This document shows positions 34,450 to 43,518 of a stretch of DNA of 64,000 nucleotides, piece after piece; the first letter of the stretch is position 1, and every line of letters starts with the position of its first letter. The DNA lies in assembly GCF_038396785.1 (NCBI RefSeq), contig NZ_CP151087.1, positions 2,108,001-2,172,000 on the forward strand, in the 5' to 3' direction. The position numbers and the translations under genes are program-made. A model generated the notes under the pieces. That model worked only from the letters and a program-made list of their open reading frames with translations, was not told the DNA's origin and did not search any database. This stretch comes from Sphingobacterium thalpophilum (GTDB taxonomy: Bacteria; Bacteroidota; Bacteroidia; Sphingobacteriales; Sphingobacteriaceae).

Positions 34450-35050
34450 ATGATTTTAGTTTTAGGGTTTTATTATTTTGCCACTCCCGCACTGTACAAA
34501 AGGCCAAGATAATTCCACAGAGTATAAAGATCCATCCCCCGATATCAGGTATAGAATAGGCGCCAAAATTTAAAAGCTGTTTGTATCCGATCAGTGGTGG
34601 CTGATAAGACATTCCGGGAACTTTTATCGGTGCAGATGGATCGAGCTGATGCCCATAGTTGTATTCCCAGATATAAAAGTCAACCAGGGCTGCGACTCCA
34701 AAAAGCAGAAAACAAAAGAATAAGCCATAGAGCAGTTTTCTATTCTGCACGAAACCGGTAAGCAAAAAAGCAAGCGCAAAAAATAAGATGATATAGGGCA
34801 AGACCTTAAATTCTATGAAATCTTCCGCATGTAGCGTTTTCATCCCGATATAGTGGTTCAGTCCATTGATAATATCAACTTGTCCGGCCAACTTGTTGCT
34901 ATAGATCTGTAGTTCTAGCCCTTCTGGGTATTGTGCTGCGTCGAGCTCAATACGCCAGATGGGTAGGAAGATGACCGCTACCAGGGCCAGGCCACTCAGG
35001 ATCAAAAGAATCCGATGTACTGCTGACAGGTGACTTGTAGTTTTCATCAT
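34436..35050 (-). CDS. NosB-like membrane protein
   Basis: 204 aa with four hydrophobic segments (about residues 14-32, 85-103, 110-130 and 160-185). Directly after nosZ, an integral membrane protein of this size is the position of NosB in clade II nos clusters, proposed to take part in electron transfer or assembly. Sequence identity to NosB was not checked, so the name rests on position and topology. It contains HYIGMKTLHAEDFIEFKVLP in the extracytoplasmic loop, shared by many Bacteroidota homologues. Confidence 0.65.
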   Translation of the reverse strand: MMKTTSHLSAVHRILLILSGLALVAVIFLPIWRIELDAAQYPEGLELQIYSNKLAGQVDIINGLNHYIGMKTLHAEDFIEFKVLPYIILFFALAFLLTGFVQNRKLLYGLFFCFLLFGVAALVDFYIWEYNYGHQLDPSAPIKVPGMSYQPPLIGYKQLLNFGAYSIPDIGGWIFILCGIILAFCTVREWQNNKTLKLKSYEKL

Positions 35051-35061
35051 TGTAGGTTATA

Positions 35062-37050
35062 TTAATTGGTCTTCTCTTGCGGTTGATTGGTTCCCAGACT
35101 ATAAATCAACGGAACATTGTTTCCTTTTTTTGAGATACGGATATACCCCTGCATCTCTTGGTGTAACGCGCTACAAAAATCCGTACAGTAGAACGGGAAT
35201 ACACCTACTCTATCTGGAACCCATTTCAATGTCTGTGTCTCTCCCGGCATAATGAGCAATTCTCCATTCTTTGCGCCTTTGACAGCAAAGCCATGCGGCA
35301 TATCCCAGTCCTGCTCAATATTGGTCACATGGAAATAGACTTCATCGCCTAGTTGTACACCCTCGATATTGTCCGGAGTGAAGTGTGAACGGATGGATGT
35401 CAGGTATACATGTACCTGGTTACCTTTACGTTCAACGCGTGCATCTTTGTCTCCTTTGGCAACAAATGGGCTGGTATTTTCTTCAATTTTAAAAATCTTC
35501 ACACTTTTGTCTTTCACTTTCTCCGCTTTGATAGCTTGCGCATAATGTGGTTCACCAATGGTCGGAAAGTCTAACAACAATTGCATTTTGTCTCCCGAGA
35601 TATCAAACAATTGGGCACTCTGAGCCAACTCCGGTCCTGTAGGGAGAAAGCGGTCTTTCGTAATCTTATTATAGGCGATGACATATTTGCCTTCTGGATT
35701 TTTGGTATCTCCACCAGGTATCATTAAATGGCCTGTTGAGTAAAATGTTGGTGTACGGTCGAGCACCTTTAAATCCTTAATATTCCATTTCACCAATTCG
35801 GAAGACACAAAGAATGACGTGATTGCATTTCCTCTGCCATCAAATTCTGTATGCAGTGGGCCCAAGCCAGGTTTTTGGACTTCGCCGTACAGCGCAGATT
35901 CGTATTTGATAATTGGGATACCACCGAATTTTCCTTCGAATTGTTTTTCCTGGATTGCTTTCTGCATCTTAGCGAACGAGAATACAGGTATGACCGCAGC
36001 CAGTTTACCCGACCCTACAATATATTCGCCTGTAGGATCAACGTCGACACCGTGCGGAGATTTTGGGCAAGGGATATAGTAGCATAGCCCCTCCAGCTCC
36101 TCTGCCTTCAATACGATCGTTTCTGTATTAAAAGATGTTTTTGCGGTATGTGATTTCTCGTCGTAAGTGTTATGGGCATACTTCAACCCGGTAACCTTTT
36201 TCCCTTTTCCGGCTTTCAAATACTCTTCGGCTTTTTTCCAGTTGACGGCCAATATAAAGTCTTTGTCATTTTTGGATGCATTGACCTCCAGCAATGTATT
36301 TGCCTGTTCGGTATTGTAGGTGGAGAAGAAGAACCAACCATGAGAAGTCCCTTTACCGGCTCGGCTCAGGTCATAGTTTACACCGGGTGTCTCAATCTGA
36401 AAAGCCAATTCCATGTTGCCATTATCCTTATTGACGCTGACAAAGCTCAATGTTCCGCGAAAATTCTTTTTAAAGGTATTGATAGGTACATCGCCCGACT
36501 CACCGTCCAGCGGAACCGAAAATCGCGTTCCTGCAACAACATATTCGGTATTTTCAGTAATGTACGGCGAAGAGTGGTTTCCACCGCTGTTGGGGAGTTC
36601 GAGTACTTCAGCCGTACGAAAAGTTGTCAGATCCACCCGGGCAATACGGGGGGTATTGTTGGCATTGACAAATACCCAGCGGCCGTCGTAGTTTCCATCG
36701 GTTTTCGAAAGCTGCACGTGGTGTAAATCATCCCAAGGTACATTGCCATGGGACGTTTCGAGCATCGGTTTAGTTTCTTCACTAAAACCCCAGCCCTTTT
36801 CGGGATCTAGTGAAAAAACGGGTATTACACGCAATAATCTGCCGGATGGAAGTCCATAAACGGAGAGCTGCCCACTAAATCCCCCGGATACGAAATTGTA
36901 GAATTCATCGTATTTCCCTGGGGCAACATATACCTTCTCAGCGGCATCACCACTCACGGCGGCTCCCGCTCCTTTGGGTTTACAGGCATGGAAAGTCGAT
37001 AACACCGCGCTCGCCATTAGGCTCGTCAATATGTATTTTGTTAAAGTCAT
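35062..37050 (-). CDS. nosZ: nitrous-oxide reductase, clade II
   Basis: 662 aa. The Sec-type signal ends in a cysteine (STFHAC), so it is probably lipid-anchored; there is no Tat RR motif, as expected for clade II. Histidine ligands of CuZ lie in the beta-propeller segments DDLHHVQ, SPHGVDVDP, GPLHTEFDG, STGHLMIPGG and GEPHYAQA. The C-terminal cupredoxin domain holds CuA: WDMPHGF and FYCTDFCSALHQEM (C622, C626, H630, M633). It reduces N2O to N2 in the periplasm using electrons from cytochrome c. It is the second gene of the locus, after the cytochrome c gene. Confidence 0.97.
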   Translation of the reverse strand: MTLTKYILTSLMASAVLSTFHACKPKGAGAAVSGDAAEKVYVAPGKYDEFYNFVSGGFSGQLSVYGLPSGRLLRVIPVFSLDPEKGWGFSEETKPMLETSHGNVPWDDLHHVQLSKTDGNYDGRWVFVNANNTPRIARVDLTTFRTAEVLELPNSGGNHSSPYITENTEYVVAGTRFSVPLDGESGDVPINTFKKNFRGTLSFVSVNKDNGNMELAFQIETPGVNYDLSRAGKGTSHGWFFFSTYNTEQANTLLEVNASKNDKDFILAVNWKKAEEYLKAGKGKKVTGLKYAHNTYDEKSHTAKTSFNTETIVLKAEELEGLCYYIPCPKSPHGVDVDPTGEYIVGSGKLAAVIPVFSFAKMQKAIQEKQFEGKFGGIPIIKYESALYGEVQKPGLGPLHTEFDGRGNAITSFFVSSELVKWNIKDLKVLDRTPTFYSTGHLMIPGGDTKNPEGKYVIAYNKITKDRFLPTGPELAQSAQLFDISGDKMQLLLDFPTIGEPHYAQAIKAEKVKDKSVKIFKIEENTSPFVAKGDKDARVERKGNQVHVYLTSIRSHFTPDNIEGVQLGDEVYFHVTNIEQDWDMPHGFAVKGAKNGELLIMPGETQTLKWVPDRVGVFPFYCTDFCSALHQEMQGYIRISKKGNNVPLIYSLGTNQPQEKTN

Positions 37051-37109
37051 TCTATTCTTATTTTAAGGTTAATACCTATGCAGCTTTGTTGATTCTTATT
37101 CAGCTTTTA

Positions 37110-37586
37110 TTATTTTACACCATCATTTTGTCGCATAAACTCCAATACCTTTCGGGCTTCCTCGTCCGTTAGATTTTGGTTAGGCATCCGGACCATGCAT
37201 AGTTCAAGTTGCGCCTGTAATTCCGGATCCTTATCGATCATCGGATCAGGATTAGTGATAAAATTCATGATCCACTGTGGTTTTCTCCGTTGTGTCACAC
37301 CTTTCCATCCTGGCCCGACTAGTTTCTCGTCGGTTAGCTTGTGGCAGGAAGCACATTTCAGGTCAACAATCAATTTTCCGGCTGCGGCCATTCGTGCATC
37401 CAAATGGTCAGCGATTTCCACTTTGTCAAATTTTCCCTCACCGCGGTGAGGATCATATCCACTGGCGTCATTTGCCGAAGCCCCAGATTCATTAACACTG
37501 TTGGCAACGGTCTTTTTCTCGCCATTGTTTGAGGAACAGGAATAGATAAATAATCCCATCAAACAACATACAATTAGCTTTCTCAT
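37110..37586 (-). CDS. lipoprotein cytochrome c of the nos locus
   Basis: 158 aa. The lipobox is LFIYSC (C17). A single haem c motif, CASCH, is at 78-82, and a distal methionine lies near LCMVRMPNQNL. A membrane-anchored monohaem cytochrome directly upstream of nosZ is common in clade II loci and likely donates electrons to NosZ CuA. It starts the minus-strand operon; the gap to nosZ is 59 bp. Confidence 0.9.
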   Translation of the reverse strand: MRKLIVCCLMGLFIYSCSSNNGEKKTVANSVNESGASANDASGYDPHRGEGKFDKVEIADHLDARMAAAGKLIVDLKCASCHKLTDEKLVGPGWKGVTQRRKPQWIMNFITNPDPMIDKDPELQAQLELCMVRMPNQNLTDEEARKVLEFMRQNDGVK

Positions 37587-37631
37587 CTTATTTTGGTTTT
37601 GTGTTCAAACTTGATTGTGTTTTACTTAATC

Positions 37632-37639
37632 CAAAGGTA
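37632..37639 (-). promoter_or_regulatory. candidate -7 box of the nos operon
   Basis: TACCTTTG on the minus strand matches TAnnTTTG and lies about 45 bp before the cytochrome c start. No convincing -33 element or full FNR palindrome was seen, although TTGAT half-sites occur nearby. Confidence 0.35.
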
Positions 37640-37848
37640 TTATCGAAGCGTGTAGCCATTTTATGAGGCAAATCATAAAATGATTCCGGTGAGAACAAAC
37701 CATCAATCAAAAACAATAAAACACTATATATAAGCACATTAACACCATATTGATTTTCATCACTCATTCCCGTGATCAACATCAAGATCTTTTTTGTGAC
37801 ACTACTATATCTTTACGCTGTGTAGTAAAAACTAACTTATATCGAACG

Positions 37849-38460
37849 ATGATTCCAACCGCAATACTTCTCGAAAAGGGAGCGAGCAGCCTACATGCCG
37901 ATATTGGTGAAATACTTTTTCATGAGGATAGCATGGCCACATTTTATTATCAGTTGTTAAGCGGGCGAGTTCGTCTTTCTAATTTCTTATCAGACGGTAG
38001 GGAGGTCCTCCACAATGTTATCTGTGCCAATGAGGGCTTTGGAGAAGTAGCGATATTGGACAATGGCGTTTATACAGTGACGGCAATTACCGACAGTTCA
38101 TGTACATTACTGAAGATCAGTTCGAAAAAATTCATCGAAATCATATATGAATATGGCAACCTACATCGTTTGGTATCACAAAAGATGGCGCGCGAACTAC
38201 ACTTTAAACTCTTTATGATCAAATTAATTTACAATCGTTCACCGGAGGAGATCCTCTCCAATCTGATCCAAAAGTTAAATGAAAGCAAGAGACTCGTTTG
38301 TCAGGAATGCAACCGACTTATGCTTACGCGCCAACAATTGGCTAATATGACCGGGTTAAGAGTAGAAACAATCATCCGGACAATGAAGCAAATGGACAAG
38401 GAAGATAAATTGAACATTATCCGCGGAAAAGTTTTTGTTCCGCCCGATGGTATTGATTGA
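37849..38460 (+). CDS. Crp/Fnr-family regulator divergent from nos
   Basis: 203 aa from the ATG at 37849; the frame opens at 37750, but homology begins here. A cyclic-nucleotide-binding-like sensor fold (residues 15-110) includes YYQLLSGRVRLSNFLSDGRE, and the C-terminal HTH is MLTRQQLANMTGLRVETIIR. The N-terminal cysteine cluster of FNR is absent, so it looks more like the DNR/NnrR type that responds to NO via haem. The two cysteines in LVCQECNRL are noted. Divergence from the nos operon suggests it regulates it. Confidence 0.8.
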   Translation: MIPTAILLEKGASSLHADIGEILFHEDSMATFYYQLLSGRVRLSNFLSDGREVLHNVICANEGFGEVAILDNGVYTVTAITDSSCTLLKISSKKFIEIIYEYGNLHRLVSQKMARELHFKLFMIKLIYNRSPEEILSNLIQKLNESKRLVCQECNRLMLTRQQLANMTGLRVETIIRTMKQMDKEDKLNIIRGKVFVPPDGID

Positions 38461-38474
38461 AGCTTGAAACAACG

Positions 38475-39740
38475 ATGTTTCAGCTATCGGAAAGAAATCA
38501 ACGTATGAATAAAATCAGTAGCTATTTAAGTATCAGGAAATGGATCGTCATCACCCTATTCAATTTACTTATTGTAGGTATTTTCGGGTTGATTATGCGC
38601 TTAAAATTTTTATTTCCCATTCCTTGGATCGACCAGAAAAACCTCATGCATGCGCATTCGCATTTTGCTTTTTCCGCCTGGGTATCCCAAGCTCTTATGA
38701 TTTTTCTCATAATGACCGTTCTGGGAATAAAAACCAATCAGATTTTGTGCAGGAAATATCAGCATATCCTATGGGCTAATTGGACGGTTTCGATAGGCAT
38801 GCTTATTTCCTTTTCAGCTGCTGGCTATAACCTATGTTCGATTATATTATCCTTTTTATCGATACTTGTCTCTTATTGGTTCTGCTTTCAATTAGTGCGG
38901 GATCTTAAATCATCGACGCTTCCTCCGGCCATTTCGATCTTAATTAAGTCGGCACTATTTTTCAATATATTTAGTTCACTAGGGACCTATTTTCTGGCAT
39001 ATCTCAAAGTGAGCCACCAACTGGATCCATTAAAACAGCTTGCATCAGTCTATTTTTATCTTCATTTTCAGTATAATGGCTGGTTTTTCTTTGGCTGTAT
39101 TGCTCTGTTTGCCAGTTGGCTGTATAAACGTACTGGTAAAATACCAATAAGTCCGCGTTTTTCGCTCGTGTATGTCATGACTGTTATACCAACCTATTTC
39201 TTATCTGTTCTATGGTGGAAGGGTTTACCCCTGTGGCTATATATTATTATAGTCATTACAGTCGGATTGCAATTTGTCCTGTGGGGAACATTAGCACAAC
39301 GAGTCGTCCGACTGGTCCGAAGCAATATTTCACTCCGCTTAAGCCCCGATACATCTAAAATTTGGTTATGTGTCCTGTTTGCCATTTTTCTCAAACTGAT
39401 ATTGCAAGGCATATCGGTCATACCTGCTCTGAGCCAACAAGCTTATGGATTTCGACCAATTGTTATTGCTTATCTTCACCTCGTCCTTTTGGTGGTAATA
39501 TCACTCTTTTTAATTGGGTATGCTTTTCAGATTTGTATGTTAAAAATCGAAAAAGGCATTCACTATGGCGTTTATGGCTTACTTGTTGGAATCTTTTTGA
39601 ATGAATTTGTGTTAATGTTGCAGGGGCTCGGTGGATTTATACATTATTCTATCAGGGGAACACATCATGTGCTGACGGTCGCTGCAGCTATTATTGTTGT
39701 CAGCCTCTACAGGATAACGCAAACCCAATTACGCAAATGA
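38475..39740 (+). CDS. multi-pass membrane protein, NnrS/CcoN-like
   Basis: 421 aa from ATG 38475; ATG 38505 is also possible and fits the first membrane segment. It has about 12 helices. MHAHSHFAFSAWVSQALM near residue 53 and HFQYNGWFFFG near 195 are histidine-bearing helices as in haem-copper oxidase subunit I-like proteins of Bacteroidota. No complete catalytic set is recognised. It starts 14 bp after the Crp/Fnr stop, so the pair is co-transcribed. A role in N-oxide stress or respiration is inferred from context. Confidence 0.6.
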   Translation: MFQLSERNQRMNKISSYLSIRKWIVITLFNLLIVGIFGLIMRLKFLFPIPWIDQKNLMHAHSHFAFSAWVSQALMIFLIMTVLGIKTNQILCRKYQHILWANWTVSIGMLISFSAAGYNLCSIILSFLSILVSYWFCFQLVRDLKSSTLPPAISILIKSALFFNIFSSLGTYFLAYLKVSHQLDPLKQLASVYFYLHFQYNGWFFFGCIALFASWLYKRTGKIPISPRFSLVYVMTVIPTYFLSVLWWKGLPLWLYIIIVITVGLQFVLWGTLAQRVVRLVRSNISLRLSPDTSKIWLCVLFAIFLKLILQGISVIPALSQQAYGFRPIVIAYLHLVLLVVISLFLIGYAFQICMLKIEKGIHYGVYGLLVGIFLNEFVLMLQGLGGFIHYSIRGTHHVLTVAAAIIVVSLYRITQTQLRK

Positions 39741-39787
39741 TGCTATTAGCATAAGCCATGAGAGATGATCGATCATGAAATAGCTAG

Positions 39788-39816
39788 AAAATAAGCCACA
39801 TCTCTCGACATGGCTC
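39788..39816 (-). terminator. terminator of paralogue copy 4
   Basis: GCCATGTC/GATGTGGC stem (39814-39807 and 39802-39795 on the minus strand) followed by a short T-run. Same hairpin as copies 1-3. Confidence 0.7.
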
Positions 39817-39848
39817 TACAACATTTATATATTTATTTGAGATGGCTC

Positions 39849-40295
39849 TTATTTATACGAATTGATCGATTTAGATACTTTCCAGTCATTATCTTCACGT
39901 ACAAGAGTCACTAGGTCTGTTTTGGTAAAGTTTTCAAACGTCAACGTCACTTTGGCTACCATATAATCCGCCGACTCCTCAAGGATTTCGGTGCTTACCG
40001 TACAGTTTAGCTTTTCACCTTTTTGTTTTTTCAAGGATTTAACCACTTCGCTACGGCTGTTAGACTGCGCATTGGTAGCTTGGATCTTTTGATTAAAATC
40101 AGATGCAAATAACTGCTCTACTCCTGCTGATTCTCCCTCTGTAGTTACCGCAACATACTGCTCTAAAGCGAAGTCTGCTGTAGAAAGGTTAATGTTAGCT
40201 TTTGCTGCTTTTGCTCCTGGTCCTTCAGCTGCCATAGCGAATGTAGATACTGCGATTAGGGCTGCTGCTGCGAATGTTTTTACTAGCGTTTTCAT
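39849..40295 (-). CDS. secreted 148-aa repeat-family protein, copy 4
   Basis: 148 aa with the same signal peptide. It is the most diverged copy (KAAKANIN, LEQYVAV, LFASDF, LVREDND). Its leader matches the other copies only for about 30 bp before the ATG and then ends abruptly at 40326, where a quinone-reductase fragment begins. The native promoter, present in the other copies at about 48-78 bp upstream of the ATG, is missing, so this copy may be silent or use another promoter. Confidence 0.75.
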   Translation of the reverse strand: MKTLVKTFAAAALIAVSTFAMAAEGPGAKAAKANINLSTADFALEQYVAVTTEGESAGVEQLFASDFNQKIQATNAQSNSRSEVVKSLKKQKGEKLNCTVSTEILEESADYMVAKVTLTFENFTKTDLVTLVREDNDWKVSKSINSYK

Positions 40296-40325
40296 AATGT
40301 CTTTTTTATAGTGTTAGTTCTGTTG

Positions 40326-40583
40326 TATTCGTACACCGATGTAGCTCAGGCTCTTTCGGAATTATCAGGCAAATCGGTTTCTTACACCAATGCCGACCCA
40401 ACAGAGTTTACCGAAAAACTAAAGCAGTTTAACGTTCCCGAATTTGCCATTTTACTAACCGCCGGTTTTGCCGAAGATCAGAAAAACCACCAGTTTGAAG
40501 AGGTAACAAACGATCTGGAAAACCTTTTGGGAAGAAAACCTTTGGCATTGAAAGAAGCATTAAAAGAAATCTATAAGTTGTAA
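40326..40583 (+). pseudogene. 3' fragment of a QorB/NmrA-like NAD(P)H:quinone oxidoreductase
   Basis: The frame encodes YSYTDVAQALSELSGKSVSY at its start and LENLLGRKPLALKEALKE near its end. That is the C-terminal third of a QorB/NmrA-type short-chain reductase. The Rossmann nucleotide-binding N-terminus is missing, cut where the sequence joins the leader of paralogue copy 4. It is followed by a strong terminator. It marks a rearrangement junction. Confidence 0.7.
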
Positions 40584-40616
40584 CAGCCCATACGACTTCA
40601 TTAATGGTAAAATCTT

Positions 40617-40672
40617 ACACCACCACACTCAGCATTTGCCGAGTGTGGTGGTGTATTTTAGACTGTTTTTTT
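40617..40672 (+). terminator. strong hairpin terminator
   Basis: ACACCACCACACTC (40617-40630) pairs perfectly with GAGTGTGGTGGTGT (40641-40654), followed by T-rich sequence. Confidence 0.85.
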
Positions 40673-40745
40673 ATTTTGTTAGTTTTGCATATATAATTCA
40701 TCTGACGGATTGATTAAGAATATCCAATATTTCTTCCCAGGTCAA

Positions 40746-41327
40746 ATGCACATAAAAACGATGCAAGATTTTGAGTACATAAAAATTGTTCCTGACGAAC
40801 GGCTCTCCGGTTTTGTGGAGAGTTTCCTGCTATGTGCCAATCATACCGATGAAGATAAAGAAGTCATTATTTTTCCCGATGGAAGAGTGGACATTATGTT
40901 TAGTTGTACAGATCAGGAACCATTGGTAGCCGAATTATTTAATCTGGATAAAAAAGCAAGCCGGTATATTTTCAAAACGCAAACAAAGCTTTTTATGGTA
41001 TGTCTTATCCTGCTCGGTGCCGAATACCGGCTCGGATACAAAGGGACAGATTTTGGAAAAGATGAGATTCGGCTTCCGGCAGATCTTTGGGATATTTCTA
41101 AAGAAGACCTTACAAGCTTAGATAGCTTTGCAGAAAAGGTTTCGGAAAAACTTTTGGAAATATTCCCGAAAAAGATGGATGAAAGAAAGCAACAGCTTTT
41201 TGAGCTTATCTATTCGTCAGGTAGTAAGGCGTTATCAAGTACCCTCCTTACAGCAAGAAAAACTCAAATGGCTAAAATCGCTTTTGGAACGAATTTCTTA
41301 ATGACACAACCAAAGAACACTCCGTAA
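40746..41327 (+). CDS. AraC-type N-terminal domain protein lacking the HTH
   Basis: 193 aa from the ATG at 40746. The N-terminal 150 residues (IVPDERLSGFVESFLLCANH and FPDGRVDIMFSC) match the DUF6597-type sensor domain found at the N-terminus of some AraC regulators. After about residue 160 no AraC HTH follows; the sequence ends in TQMAKIAFGTNFLMTQPKNTP. It is probably a truncated, possibly non-functional regulator. An intact AraC gene starts 21 bp later. Confidence 0.5.
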   Translation: MHIKTMQDFEYIKIVPDERLSGFVESFLLCANHTDEDKEVIIFPDGRVDIMFSCTDQEPLVAELFNLDKKASRYIFKTQTKLFMVCLILLGAEYRLGYKGTDFGKDEIRLPADLWDISKEDLTSLDSFAEKVSEKLLEIFPKKMDERKQQLFELIYSSGSKALSSTLLTARKTQMAKIAFGTNFLMTQPKNTP

Positions 41328-41348
41328 AAAATCAATTTAATTTTGACG

Positions 41349-42209
41349 ATGGACATTACAAACCTTCCCGAAGATCTATGGGAACATAACGAAACTCATA
41401 CTTCGGATTTGCAAATTTTCAATTACGAAGTGTATAAGAACGGTTCTAGAAACAAGATTGGCCTGGATAAAAATGTATTCAGTTTCTTATTGGATGGTCA
41501 AAAAAACATTCACTTTTCTAATGATATCATTTCAATCAATGAAACACAATCGCTACTTATCACATCTAATAATGTTTTGGTTACCGAACTGGTAGGTGTA
41601 AGTTCATACCGTTGTTTACTCTTCTTCTTTTCTCACAAAAACATCACCGATTTTTTATTGAAACATTCCCATTCTTTCAGTCAGAATGCCTCAGATAAAA
41701 AGATAACGGATATACCTTATTTCCTTTTAGAGAAAGACAATTTTATCATCCATTATATTCATTCGCTCCAACAAATTTTTGGTTTGCAACAATCTATCTC
41801 TCAAAAGATTTTGGAACTGAAATTTGAAGAAATAATGCTTTATCTGGCGGATAAATATGGGACGGTATTTTTAGATTACTTACATTATTTACTAATCAAT
41901 GAAAGAGAATTATCATTTAAAATGGTAATTGAAAAGAACCTTTATACGAACTTGAATATTGACGAAATAGCCTTTCTGTGCAATATGAGTGCCTCTACTT
42001 TTAAGAGAAAATTTATAAGTATATACCAGGAATCTCCAGGGAAATGGTTTCGGCAAAAACGGCTTAACAAGGCCAAAGAATTGTTACATAATAATCAAGT
42101 CACACCTTCCGAAATTTTTATGGACTTTGGCTATGGCAGCTTGTCAAATTTTAGTGCAGCCTTTAAAAATGAATTTGGGTATAGCCCCAACCACATCCAC
42201 TCAAATTGA
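41349..42209 (+). CDS. AraC-family transcriptional regulator
   Basis: 286 aa from ATG 41349; a TTG at 41343 also opens the frame. The N-terminal cupin-like region is followed by a double HTH (about residues 195-286) with NIDEIAFLCNMSASTFKRKF and FMDFGYGSLSNFSAAFKNEF, and ends GYSPNHIH as usual for AraC/XylS. It probably controls the adjacent monooxygenase-like gene or the dehydrogenase now broken downstream. Confidence 0.88.
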   Translation: MDITNLPEDLWEHNETHTSDLQIFNYEVYKNGSRNKIGLDKNVFSFLLDGQKNIHFSNDIISINETQSLLITSNNVLVTELVGVSSYRCLLFFFSHKNITDFLLKHSHSFSQNASDKKITDIPYFLLEKDNFIIHYIHSLQQIFGLQQSISQKILELKFEEIMLYLADKYGTVFLDYLHYLLINERELSFKMVIEKNLYTNLNIDEIAFLCNMSASTFKRKFISIYQESPGKWFRQKRLNKAKELLHNNQVTPSEIFMDFGYGSLSNFSAAFKNEFGYSPNHIHSN

Positions 42210-42309
42210 CCTCTTTTCATAACTTATTGAACCAAACCAATAAACGAAGCAGCGCTGGTTTTTCTAATTTGGTCTGATGAAAGAATTGTTTAACTAAAAA
42301 ATAAAAAAA

Positions 42310-42603
42310 ATGAAAAAATTAGGATTGTTAGTTCGGTTGGAAGCAAAGGCCGGCCAAGAAAAAAACGTTGAAGATTTTATTACAGGGGCATTACCGCTTG
42401 CTCTTGAAGAAGCCGGTACCGTTACGTGGTATGCATTCCGTATTGATGCTTCTACCTTCGGTATTTACGATACTTTTTCAAACGAAGAAGGTAGAGAGGC
42501 ACACCTTGGCGGTAAGATCGCAAAAGCATTAATGGAAAATGCACCAGACCTATTGGCAACACCTCCGTCTATTGAAAAATTGGACATTTTAGCTGCCAAA
42601 TAG
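42310..42603 (+). CDS. antibiotic-biosynthesis-monooxygenase (ABM) fold protein
   Basis: 97 aa, a single ferredoxin-like ABM domain: LLVRLEAKAGQEKNVEDFI at the start, VTWYAFRIDASTFGIYDTF in the middle and REAHLGGKIAKAL in the last helix. Small ABM proteins act on quinones or reactive aldehydes; the substrate here is unknown. It follows the AraC gene by 100 bp and is closed by a perfect hairpin at 42627. Confidence 0.85.
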   Translation: MKKLGLLVRLEAKAGQEKNVEDFITGALPLALEEAGTVTWYAFRIDASTFGIYDTFSNEEGREAHLGGKIAKALMENAPDLLATPPSIEKLDILAAK

Positions 42604-42626
42604 CCTAAGATAATACCATTATATTT

Positions 42627-42667
42627 AAGGGAGGATTTTGCAAAAACTCAGCAAAATCCTCCCTTAA
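42627..42667. terminator. perfect 15-bp hairpin
   Basis: AAGGGAGGATTTTGC (42627-42641) pairs with GCAAAATCCTCCCTT (42651-42665). The T-run is short. Confidence 0.65.
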
Positions 42668-42731
42668 TTGTTCAGAAAAAATCTTCTCTTCCTCATTTTT
42701 TTAGATATCTAAAAAATCAACCCAAAAAAGC

Positions 42732-43403
42732 TTACGTCACGCTGCTGGTGTGACAACAGGATCAACCGTTTATATTGCTGGTGCTGGACCTGTGGGACGC
42801 TGCGCCGCAGAATCAGCAAAGCTTCTTGGAGCTTCCTGCGTTATTGTAGGAGATATGAACAAGGAGCGGTTGGAACTTGTCAAACAGGCGGGAATGGAAA
42901 CTGTTGATCTTACCCTTGATGCCAGTGTAGCAGAACAGATCGAACAGATTCTCGGAGTACCAGAAGTGGATGCCGGTGTGGATGCCGTAGGTTATGAGGC
43001 ACATGGACATGGTGATGAAGACTACAAAATAGAAAATCCCAACGCAGTTATCAATGATCTTTTCGATGTTGTTCGCGTAAGCGGAGGTATAGGGATTCCA
43101 GGTATCTATACTCCTTCTGACCCAGGAGGGCGTGATGAGAATGCTAAGCACGGTAAACTGACTGTCGACTGGGGAAAAGGTTGGCTTAAGTCATTTCATA
43201 TTCAAACGGGAATGGCTCCAATTGGACGTTACAATTATCAAATTATGCAGGCCATTCTAAGGGGCCGTATCTCCATGAAAACGATCATGAACCCGCAGGT
43301 TATCAGCCTTGACGAAGCACCACAAGCCTATAAAGACTTTTCGGATGGTTCAAGCAAAAAGTTTATTATCGATCCACATGGCATGATAAAAAACCGTTCG
43401 TAA
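42732..43403 (+). pseudogene. 5'-truncated zinc alcohol/formaldehyde dehydrogenase
   Basis: The frame starts in mid-domain (HAAGVTTGSTVYIAGAGPVG, the NAD-binding GxGxxG) and runs to a proper C-terminus (AYKDFSDGSSKKFIIDPHG). The inserted segment with YKIENPNAVINDLFDVVR and GIPGIYTPSDPGG is typical of glutathione-independent formaldehyde dehydrogenase (FdhA-like). The N-terminal GroES-like domain with the catalytic zinc ligands is missing, so the product would be inactive. A GTG at 42750 could start translation, but homology continues upstream of it. Confidence 0.7.
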
Positions 43404-43430
43404 ACTCACGTAGAGCGAAAATAAAAAGTA

Positions 43431-43466
43431 AAGGTGGGACATCGAATAAATGTCCCACCTTTTTTA
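43431..43466. terminator. strong hairpin terminator
   Basis: AAGGTGGGACAT (43431-43442) pairs perfectly with ATGTCCCACCTT (43450-43461), followed by Ts. Confidence 0.85.
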
Positions 43467-43518
43467 AATTTCTCAGCTTAACCAATTACATACCTATTTA
43501 ACGCGCACTTTGCGTTAA

